Assembly (NCBI GenBank): GCA_018224505.1
Contig: JAGTVD010000251.1
Span: 1-9,195, forward strand
Length of the DNA: 9,195 nt
Source: Desulfatitalea sp.
GTDB taxonomy: Bacteria; Desulfobacterota; Desulfobacteria; Desulfobacterales; Desulfosarcinaceae
Reading direction: 5' to 3'
Positions 1 to 5,615 of this stretch are shown in pieces (position 1 is the stretch's first letter; each line of letters begins with the position of its first letter). The position numbers and the translations under genes are program-made. Below the pieces are notes generated by a model. The model was not told the DNA's origin, did no database searches, and was given only the letters and a program-made list of their open reading frames with translations.

Positions 1-372
1 AAAAACGCCTGCGATGATTTTGGCAAAACCATACGCGGGATTTCTCCCGATTTCATCAGCTGCCTGGAAGCCTACTCGTGGCCAGGCAATGTGAGGGAAT
101 TGAAAAACGTCATCCAGCGTGCGGTCATCTCCTGCCCGGGAGACATATTGAATTCCGCCCAGCTGCCCCCGCGCATCAGCCAGATCCAGCATCAGGATGT
201 CATTATGTCCATCCGGATCGGCATGACCATGGAGCAGGTCCAAAGAGAGTTGATCAGCCGCACCCTGCAGTACACCGGAAACAACCGCAGCCGCACCAGC
301 GAAATTCTAGGCATTTCCCGCCGTTCTCTCTACACGAAAATTCAGCGCTACAATCTCCTGCCGCAAGGGTGA
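1..372 (+). CDS. sigma54-dependent transcriptional activator, C-terminal part (5' truncated)
   Basis: The frame is open from the first base and ends at a TGA at 370-372, giving 123 visible residues. The motif WPGNVREL (about residues 27-34) is the C-terminal landmark of the AAA+ domain of NtrC-family enhancer-binding proteins. It carries the sensor-II arginine that contacts ATP. The last 45 or so residues, with GNNRSRTSEILGISRRSLY, are a Fis-type (HTH_8) DNA-binding domain. Such proteins hydrolyse ATP to open promoters bound by sigma54 RNA polymerase. The sensory N-terminal domain and the GAFTGA region lie outside the window, so the signal and the targets are unknown. A methionine in frame at 91 is internal and not a real start. 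The gene is convergent with the dehydrogenase, with 13 bp between stops and no visible terminator. Confidence 0.9.
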   Translation, partial: KNACDDFGKTIRGISPDFISCLEAYSWPGNVRELKNVIQRAVISCPGDILNSAQLPPRISQIQHQDVIMSIRIGMTMEQVQRELISRTLQYTGNNRSRTSEILGISRRSLYTKIQRYNLLPQG

Positions 373-385
373 CCCCACTGGCGCC

Positions 386-1546
386 TCATGGCCCATCCAC
401 CGAAATCCTCACGATCCGGTCGTCTCCCGGGCGGACCCGGCCCCGGCCGTCGCGGTTGGAGGTCAGGATGTAGAGCCGGTTGTCCGGGCCTACCACCGTG
501 TCCCGCAGGCGTCCGAAGGCGACATCGGCGTGATCTTCGGTGAACCAACGCTCGATGGCGGTAACTTGGTAGCCCCCGTCCCGGGGCGTCACCTGGATGC
601 GGATCAGCGCCTCGCTGCGCAGGGTGGCCACGAACAGGTCACCGTTCCAGAAAGCCACGCCCCCCGGCGGGGTGGCGGTTTCCCACATGATGAGCGGATC
701 GATATAGGGCGGCCGGTTGACCTTGCCCACCGTCCGGGGCCACCCATAGTTGCCGCCCTTTTCAATCACGTTGATGATATCCCGGCCGCGCAGACCATAT
801 TCGCCCGACGGGCCGTGTTCCGAAGAGAAGAGGCCGCCGGTGGCCGGATGCCAGGCCAGGCCTTGGGGGTTGCGATGTCCGCTGGAGTAGATCGGGGACC
901 CTTCCCGGGGATTATCCGCAGGCACGGCCCCATCGGGTGTCAGGCGAAGGATTTTGCCGGCCAATGAGTCGGGATCCTGGGCCAGATCGGCCTGCCATAT
1001 GTCGCCGGTGGTGATGTAGAGCATGCCGTCGGGGCCGAAGCCGATTCGCCCGCCGTTGTGCACGCGGTGACCGGGGATCTTATCAATGATCACCCGATCC
1101 GCAGTCGCCCGCTCTCCCGCATGCCGCAACCGGACCACCCGGTTGGCGGACCGGCCGCCTTCCCTGTAGGTCTGCATGGCATAGATATAAGGCGGATCGG
1201 GGAATTCCGGATGAAGGGCCAATCCCATGAGGCCCCCTTCGCCGGTGTGCAGACCCTCCGGCTCGGCATAAGGCTCCGGTAGCACGCGCCCCTGGCGAAT
1301 CAACCGGATTCTCCCCGGCCGCTCGCTGACCAGCGCTTCTTCCGCCGAAATAAAGACCAGGGACCAGGGGATCTCGAGCCCTTCCACCCACGTCTCGACC
1401 TTATAGCCCGCAAGATCCGACCGCCGCGTATCCGGCACCGTCTGGGGCACCCCCCCGACCACCGGATCGCCTTGCGCGGAACAAGCCAGCAAAGGAATGA
1501 AAGCGATGACCATCGCGGCAACACGCCACAAGTTTCCTGGTTGCAT
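386..1546 (-). CDS. PQQ-dependent aldose/sorbosone dehydrogenase family lipoprotein
   Basis: This 386-residue protein matches the soluble PQQ-dependent sugar dehydrogenase family (GSDH, YliI/Asd-like), a six-bladed beta-propeller that oxidises sugars or other alcohols and aldehydes in the periplasm. The N-terminus is a lipoprotein signal: a hydrophobic stretch and the lipobox LLAC at residues 19-22. Ser at position +2 is compatible with outer-membrane sorting. Family motifs seen are HNGGRIGFGPDG (163-174, His163 being the likely catalytic base), GHRNPQGLAW (223-232), EHGPSGEYG (243-251) and, near the end, GRLRDTVVGPDNRLYILTSN (345-364). Length and motif order are normal, with no break. The ATG at 1546 is supported by GGGGAGG (1552-1558) five bases upstream and by a strong promoter. 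No PQQ synthesis genes are nearby, so the cofactor must come from elsewhere in the genome or from outside. The substrate cannot be assigned. Confidence 0.9.
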   Translation of the reverse strand: MQPGNLWRVAAMVIAFIPLLACSAQGDPVVGGVPQTVPDTRRSDLAGYKVETWVEGLEIPWSLVFISAEEALVSERPGRIRLIRQGRVLPEPYAEPEGLHTGEGGLMGLALHPEFPDPPYIYAMQTYREGGRSANRVVRLRHAGERATADRVIIDKIPGHRVHNGGRIGFGPDGMLYITTGDIWQADLAQDPDSLAGKILRLTPDGAVPADNPREGSPIYSSGHRNPQGLAWHPATGGLFSSEHGPSGEYGLRGRDIINVIEKGGNYGWPRTVGKVNRPPYIDPLIMWETATPPGGVAFWNGDLFVATLRSEALIRIQVTPRDGGYQVTAIERWFTEDHADVAFGRLRDTVVGPDNRLYILTSNRDGRGRVRPGDDRIVRISVDGP

Positions 1547-1575
1547 TTTCGCCTCCCCATTTGTTTGATGAGGAT

Positions 1576-1604
1576 ATTATAAAGGCGATCGCACCCGCTG
1601 ACAA
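1576..1604 (-). promoter_or_regulatory. sigma70-type promoter of the PQQ dehydrogenase gene
   Basis: Read on the minus strand, TTGTCA (1604-1599) is followed by a 17-base spacer and a perfect TATAAT (1581-1576). This is 5/6 and 6/6 to consensus at ideal spacing. Transcription would start near 1569, leaving a leader of roughly 20 bases that carries the GGGGAGG ribosome site. Two 8-bp palindromes sit here: GCGATCGC inside the spacer (1585-1592) and CTGCGCAG just upstream of the -35 (1606-1613). Either could be a regulator site, but palindromes this short may be chance. Confidence 0.8.
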
Positions 1605-1691
1605 CCTGCGCAGTGCAGATACCGTGAACCGATAGTACACGAACCCTTATGGCCTACCAAAGACCTCTCAAAATGCCCCCTTTCGGATCGA

Positions 1692-1719
1692 TTGACAGGC
1701 AGGGCGGACAGCGTATTTT
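1692..1719 (+). promoter_or_regulatory. candidate sigma70 promoter of the DUF2177-oxidoreductase-DUF1365-methyltransferase operon
   Basis: A perfect -35 hexamer TTGACA (1692-1697) is followed after 16 bases by TATTTT (1714-1719), which matches TATAAT at 4 of 6 positions. Transcription would start around 1726, about 85 bases before the first gene, so the leader includes the hairpin at 1752-1776. It is the best rightward promoter visible by eye before the operon. The weak -10 suggests that expression may need an activator or an alternative sigma factor. Confidence 0.4.
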
Positions 1720-1751
1720 TTCGGCAGGACACGGGATTAAGCCCATGTTAT

Positions 1752-1776
1752 AAGGGGAAGTGGTCCCCCCTTTTTT
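1752..1776 (+). terminator. small hairpin with T-run in the operon leader (possible attenuator)
   Basis: AAGGGG (1752-1757) can pair with CCCCTT (1767-1772), and four more T residues follow (1773-1776). An alternative pairing is GGGGA (1754-1758) with TCCCC (1764-1768). The stem is short, so it would be a weak intrinsic terminator. It lies downstream of the candidate promoter and 34 bases before the DUF2177 start. It could therefore act as a leader attenuator, or be the relic end of something upstream. Confidence 0.3.
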
Positions 1777-1810
1777 GAATGTTCCGATTATTTGCCTTTA
1801 GGAGTCTGTT

Positions 1811-2218
1811 ATGCCCGCTGCAAAACTGGCTGCTGTGTATGGGAGTATGGCACTTTGCTTTTTGGTCGTCGATCTGCTCTGGCTGGGCATTATCGCCAAG
1901 GACTTTTACCAGCGGCAGCTCTCCCATTTTATGGCCGACCAGGTATACTGGCCGGCGGCGCTGATGTTCTATCTCATTTACATTGCCGGCATCCTGGTGT
2001 TCGCCGTACTGCCGGCCCATGCCGCCCAGGATCTGCCCAGGGCGCTGCTGCTAGGGGTGTTGCTGGGGTTTTTCGCATACGCTACCTATGACTTGACCAA
2101 TTGGGCCACTCTTAAAAACTGGCCTCCGGCCATGGTGGTGGTGGATCTGATCTGGGGTACATTCCTGACCGGTCTGACCGCGGGAGTAGGTTTCGTGGTG
2201 GCCCAGCGATGGCCGTGA
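1811..2218 (+). CDS. DUF2177 family inner-membrane protein
   Basis: This 135-residue protein is almost wholly hydrophobic, with about four membrane segments (residues about 6-29, 46-66, 77-92 and 107-130). The motif YDLTNWATLKNWP (93-105) is the hallmark of the DUF2177 family, as is the VVDLLWLG stretch in the first helix. The biochemical function of the family is unknown. The start is well placed: AGGAG (1800-1804) lies six bases before the ATG. It opens a four-gene operon and is followed after 43 bases by the FAD oxidoreductase with no terminator between, so a role in membrane lipid modification, such as anchoring or lipid handling for the soluble enzymes, is reasonable but inferred. The size is usual and nothing is missing. 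Confidence 0.88.
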   Translation: MPAAKLAAVYGSMALCFLVVDLLWLGIIAKDFYQRQLSHFMADQVYWPAALMFYLIYIAGILVFAVLPAHAAQDLPRALLLGVLLGFFAYATYDLTNWATLKNWPPAMVVVDLIWGTFLTGLTAGVGFVVAQRWP

Positions 2219-2261
2219 GGCACAATCGAACCCCGCGCAACCCGCGAAATGGAGAATCCAT

Positions 2262-3509
2262 ATGCGTATCGCCGTTATCGGCAGCGGCATTTCGGGAATG
2301 ACCGCTGCCCACCTGCTCAGTTCGTCCCATCAAGTGATTCTGTTCGAGGCAGGCCGTCGAATCGGCGGCCACACCCACACCGTGCGCGTGGATCAGCCCG
2401 GAGGGCGCTCATATGCCGTGGATACCGGGTTCATTGTCTTCAACACGGCCACCTATCCCAATTTCATCCGCCTGCTGAAACGGCTCGGCGTGGGCTGGCA
2501 ACCATCGGACATGAGTTTCAGTGTGCAGTGTGAGCGCACCGGGCTGGTATTCTCCCCCCAAAACCTCGATGCCCTATTCGTGCAGCGGCGCAACCTGCTG
2601 CAGCCCGGTTTCCTGCGCATGCTGGTCGAAGCCCTGCGTTTTCGGCGCGCGGCGCGCCGACTGATGGAAACCGGAGACGACGCCACAACCCTGGGCAGCT
2701 ACCTGCGCAAAAAGCGCTACAGCGCCAAGTTCGCCGATCAATTCCTTCTGCCCATGGGCAGCGCCATCTGGTCTTCCGACCCGGAGCGGTTCCGTGACTT
2801 TCCGGTAGGCTACCTGGCCCGCTTTTTTCACAACCACGGCTTTCTCAATGTACGCCACCAGCCCCAGTGGCTGGCGGTTCGTGGCGGCTCCAGCAGCTAT
2901 ATCGAACCGTTGACCCGTCCATTTCAGCAGGGCATTCGCCTGAACAGCCCGGTGATTGCCGTGCGCCGCGATGCGGAGGCCGTGCAAGTCACCGTGGCGC
3001 ACCAACCGCCCGAGCGGTTCGACCAGGTGATCATGGCCACCCACAGTAACCAGGCACTGGACATGCTGGTCGATGCCACCGATGCCGAACGGGCCATCCT
3101 GGGCGCCATCCCCTACCAGGAGAACCTCACCGTGCTGCACACCGATCGCCGGCTTCTGCCCCCCCAACCGGCGGCCTGGGCCAGCTGGAACTACCACATT
3201 CCGCGCCATCCAACGGGGCGGGTGGCACTGACCTACCTGATGAACCGGCTGCAGGATCTGGATGCGCCGGAACAGTTCCTCGTGACCCTGAACCGACCCG
3301 ACGCGGTGGCCCCTGAACGGGAGATCACCCGGATGGTCTACCACCATCCAATCTACGATCCGGCGGGATTGAAAGCCCGCCACCAGCACGCTACGATCAG
3401 CGGTCACAACCGCACCCATTTCTGCGGCGCTTACTGGGGCTACGGCTTTCACGAGGACGGCGTCAACAGCGCTCTGGCGGTGGCCGCCCATTTCGGCAGG
3501 GGGTTGTAA
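2262..3509 (+). CDS. FAD-dependent amine-oxidase-like oxidoreductase (lipid-modification operon type)
   Basis: This 415-residue flavoprotein has an N-terminal Rossmann dinucleotide site, GSGISG (7-12), with an acidic residue at the end of strand two (Glu29 in LFEAGRRIGGH) that would hold the FAD ribose. Next comes VDTGFIVFN, typical of the NAD(P)-binding_8/amine oxidase fold. The C-terminus CGAYWGYGFHEDGVNSA (from residue 388) is the second FAD-contact motif and a signature of the subgroup found next to DUF1365 and CFA-like genes. Homologues include the N-terminal half of plant cyclopropane fatty acid synthases. Related alphaproteobacterial proteins belong to the furan fatty acid pathway, where a desaturase (UfaD) and an oxygen-inserting enzyme (UfaO) are known. 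Which of these steps, if either, this protein performs is not decidable here. It probably oxidises a methylated acyl chain at the membrane face. GGAG (2251-2254) precedes the ATG by seven bases. Confidence 0.88.
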   Translation: MRIAVIGSGISGMTAAHLLSSSHQVILFEAGRRIGGHTHTVRVDQPGGRSYAVDTGFIVFNTATYPNFIRLLKRLGVGWQPSDMSFSVQCERTGLVFSPQNLDALFVQRRNLLQPGFLRMLVEALRFRRAARRLMETGDDATTLGSYLRKKRYSAKFADQFLLPMGSAIWSSDPERFRDFPVGYLARFFHNHGFLNVRHQPQWLAVRGGSSSYIEPLTRPFQQGIRLNSPVIAVRRDAEAVQVTVAHQPPERFDQVIMATHSNQALDMLVDATDAERAILGAIPYQENLTVLHTDRRLLPPQPAAWASWNYHIPRHPTGRVALTYLMNRLQDLDAPEQFLVTLNRPDAVAPEREITRMVYHHPIYDPAGLKARHQHATISGHNRTHFCGAYWGYGFHEDGVNSALAVAAHFGRGL

Positions 3510-3511
3510 CC

Positions 3512-4294
3512 ATGCACAGCGCCATATACGAAGGAAGGGTGCGCCACCGGCGATTTCACCCCACAACCAACCGGTTTCAGTACCGGCTTTTTTTGATGTA
3601 CCTGGACCTGTCGGAACTGGACACCCTGTTTGCCATTCACCCGTTGTGGTCCGGCGCCCGACCCAACATCGCCTGGTTCAAACGCAGCGATCACTTGGGA
3701 GATCCGCGCACATCCCTGGACCACTCCGTGCGCGCGTTGGTGGCCGAACGCACCGGGGTGCCGCCCACCGGCCCCATCCGGCTGCTGACGCATCTGCGCT
3801 ATTTCGGCTACTGCTTCAATCCGGTCAGTTTCTACTACTGTTTCGACAAGCAGGACCGCCGCCTGGAGACCATTGTTGCCGAGGTACACAACACCCCCTG
3901 GAAAGAAGAGCACCCCTATGTGCTGACGGACAGCCGGAACCGCCACCCGGTGGCGAACTGGCGGCGGTTTTGTTTTGACAAGGCCATGCATGTGTCGCCG
4001 TTCATGGCCATGGACCTGGCCTACGACTGGCGGTTCCGCGTGCCCGGCGAACGGCTCAATGTGCATATGGTTGTCGGCGAACACCACGGCCGCCGACTGC
4101 TGGACGCCACCCTGGACTTGCGAAGGCGGGAAATCACCCACCAGCGACTGTCCACGGTGCTGCTGCGCTTTCCGCTGATGACCGCCAAGGTGCTGACCCT
4201 GATTCACTGGCAGGCATTGCGCCTGTTTCTCAAAGGCACGCCGGTGTTCACCCACCCCGGCAAGGTGGCCGCTACCCAAGGAGAATTGCCATGA
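3512..4294 (+). CDS. DUF1365 family protein
   Basis: This 260-residue protein matches DUF1365 along its whole length: HxGxVxHxR-like N-terminus (IYEGRVRHRRF, 5-15), the core RYFGYCFNPVSFYYCFD (96-112), VHNTPW (125-130), KAMHVSPFM (157-165) and a C-terminal LIHWQALRLFLKG (230-242). The many conserved His, Tyr, Cys and Asn residues suggest an enzyme, but the reaction is not established for the family. DUF1365 members nearly always sit between a FAD oxidoreductase and a CFA-like methyltransferase, as here, and alphaproteobacterial relatives are tied to methylated/furan fatty acid formation. The start lies 2 bases after the oxidoreductase stop, behind AGGGGG (3498-3503). The stop overlaps the next start as ATGA, so translation of the last three genes is probably coupled. 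Confidence 0.9.
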   Translation: MHSAIYEGRVRHRRFHPTTNRFQYRLFLMYLDLSELDTLFAIHPLWSGARPNIAWFKRSDHLGDPRTSLDHSVRALVAERTGVPPTGPIRLLTHLRYFGYCFNPVSFYYCFDKQDRRLETIVAEVHNTPWKEEHPYVLTDSRNRHPVANWRRFCFDKAMHVSPFMAMDLAYDWRFRVPGERLNVHMVVGEHHGRRLLDATLDLRRREITHQRLSTVLLRFPLMTAKVLTLIHWQALRLFLKGTPVFTHPGKVAATQGELP

Positions 4295-5589
4295 CCGAAT
4301 CCATCATCCCTACCGATCGAGCTGTTCTGCCGCGTTTCTCTTCCGGACGACTGGCAGCCGTGGGCCGCAAACTGGTCTTGGACCGCATCGCCGGAATACA
4401 GCATGGCTGCCTGATGGTGGAAGAAAATGGCACCTGGCAAAACTTTGGCGCCGCCGGCCGGCAAACACCCCTCATCGCCCGCCTGCACGTCCACACGCCC
4501 CGGTTCTGGACCGCCACCGCCTTCGGCGGCAGTATCGGGGCGGCTGAAAGCTACATGGCCGGACAGTGGACCAGTGACGATCTGACGGCTGTCATCCGCA
4601 TCATCCTTCGCAACCCGTCGGTTTTCCAGGGCTTGGACCAGGGCCTGGGACGTCTGACGGCCCCCCTGCACCGACTCTATCACTTCCTGCGCCGCAACAC
4701 GCGCCAGGGCAGCCGCCGCAACATCTCGGCCCACTACGATCTGGGAAACGATTTCTACGCGCTCTTTCTCGACGAGACCATGACCTACTCCGCCGGAATT
4801 TTCCCCAACCCGGAGAGCACCCTGAAAGAGGCCTCCTTGGAAAAATTCGACCGCATCGCCCGTAAACTGGCGCTGTCGGAAACCGACCATGTGTTGGAAA
4901 TCGGCGGCGGCTGGGGCAGTTTCGCCTTGTATGCCGCCAGCCGCTTCGGCTGCCGGGTCACCACCACCACCATCTCCGCGCAACAGCACCGCTACGCCGT
5001 GGCGCAAGTCAAAGTCGCCGGTCTCGAAGAACAGGTTACCGTGCTGCAGCAAGACTACCGGGACCTCACCGGCGCCTACGACAAACTGGTTTCCATCGAG
5101 ATGATCGAAGCGGTGGGCCATCACTACCTGGGAGATTTTTTCGCCGCTTGCAGTCGTCTGCTCAAACCGGAAGGCATGATGGCCCTGCAGGCCATCACCA
5201 TCGCCGACCAGGCCTACGACCAGCATGTGCGCTCGGTGGATTTCATCAAGCGCTATATTTTTCCCGGCACCTGCATTCCCTCCACCACCGTCATGCTGGG
5301 AGCCATCGCCCGGCGCACCGACCTGCGCCTGTTCCATATGGAAGAACTCGCCCCGCACTATGCCCGGACCTTGGCCAATTGGCGCCGAAACTTCTCAGCC
5401 CGCCTGGAGGCAGTGCGCCGAATGGGATTCACAAAAGCCTTTATCCGCATGTGGGAATTCTACCTGTGCTACTGCGAAGCGGGATTCACCGAACGTTACT
5501 TGGGCAGTGTGCAAATAATCCTCGCCAAGCCGCTATCCCGCCGCGCTCCCATCGCCCCGCCCCTGGACAACGAACTTAGACATCTGTGA
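4291..5589 (+). CDS. cyclopropane-fatty-acid-synthase-type SAM methyltransferase
   Basis: This 432-residue protein has the full CFA synthase layout. The N-terminal lipid-facing domain contains IGAAESYMAGQW (82-93), then HYDLGNDFYALFLDETMTYS (148-167), the SAM motif I VLEIGGGWG (201-209), the active-site helix SIEMIEAVGH (268-277) and YIFPGTCIPS (322-331). Such enzymes transfer a methyl group from SAM to a double bond of a phospholipid acyl chain, giving a cyclopropane or a methyl-branched product. Glu273 corresponds to the conserved active-site Glu of E. coli Cfa. The Cys of E. coli YSCAYW is replaced (YSAGIF, 166-171), and the His of LLHTI is Gln300 (ALQAI). Plant cyclopropane synthases share this Gln pattern as far as I recall, so it does not rule out cyclopropanation. 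AAGGAG (4278-4283) lies seven bases before the ATG. It is the last gene of the operon and converges on the fusion gene. Confidence 0.92.
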   Translation: MTESIIPTDRAVLPRFSSGRLAAVGRKLVLDRIAGIQHGCLMVEENGTWQNFGAAGRQTPLIARLHVHTPRFWTATAFGGSIGAAESYMAGQWTSDDLTAVIRIILRNPSVFQGLDQGLGRLTAPLHRLYHFLRRNTRQGSRRNISAHYDLGNDFYALFLDETMTYSAGIFPNPESTLKEASLEKFDRIARKLALSETDHVLEIGGGWGSFALYAASRFGCRVTTTTISAQQHRYAVAQVKVAGLEEQVTVLQQDYRDLTGAYDKLVSIEMIEAVGHHYLGDFFAACSRLLKPEGMMALQAITIADQAYDQHVRSVDFIKRYIFPGTCIPSTTVMLGAIARRTDLRLFHMEELAPHYARTLANWRRNFSARLEAVRRMGFTKAFIRMWEFYLCYCEAGFTERYLGSVQIILAKPLSRRAPIAPPLDNELRHL

Positions 5590-5615
5590 AAACTCGAATG
5601 TCATTGTGTTTTCAC
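5586..5615. repeat. inverted repeat spanning both stop codons of the convergent genes
   Basis: GTGAAAAC (5586-5593) and GTTTTCAC (5608-5615) are perfect 8-bp arms with a 14-base loop. The loop contains a second small symmetry, AATG-T-CATT (5597-5605). The left arm holds the TGA of the rightward methyltransferase and the loop holds the stop of the leftward fusion gene. It would form a hairpin in either transcript and is the only terminator candidate between the operons. The stem is AT-rich and no T-run follows it, so a protein-binding or RNA-stability role is equally possible. Confidence 0.4.

Larger units (their letters stand above)
1547..1810. other. divergent intergenic regulatory region
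   Basis: These 264 bases separate the leftward dehydrogenase from the rightward lipid operon. The left third holds the dehydrogenase promoter and the right third a candidate promoter and hairpin for the rightward operon. Between about 1615 and 1690 no convincing gene or element is visible. Short reading frames crossing it lack ribosome sites and family features. No TGATC-type ECF11 (RpoE/ChrR) promoter and no GG-N10-GC sigma54 promoter was found by eye. Confidence 0.6.

Noticed and set aside
372..386. A terminator between the sigma54 activator and the dehydrogenase
   Set aside because: Only 13 bases separate the stops, and no stem followed by a T-run was found in or next to them.
1615..1810. 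An ECF11 (RpoE/ChrR) or sigma54 promoter for the lipid operon
   Set aside because: By eye no TGATC with a TANNTA at 16-18 bases, and no GG-N10-GC pattern, occurs at a workable distance. The nearest look-alike (TGGCACTTTGC, about 1847-1857) has the wrong spacing and is inside the gene.
2574..3566. A 330-residue minus-strand frame opposite the FAD oxidoreductase
   Set aside because: The plus strand encodes a full flavoprotein with both FAD motifs and a ribosome site. The minus frame has neither family features nor start signals.
4204..5358. A 384-residue minus-strand frame opposite the CFA-type methyltransferase
   Set aside because: It is the shadow of a clearly recognised methyltransferase, with low-complexity Gly, Gln and His content and no domain.
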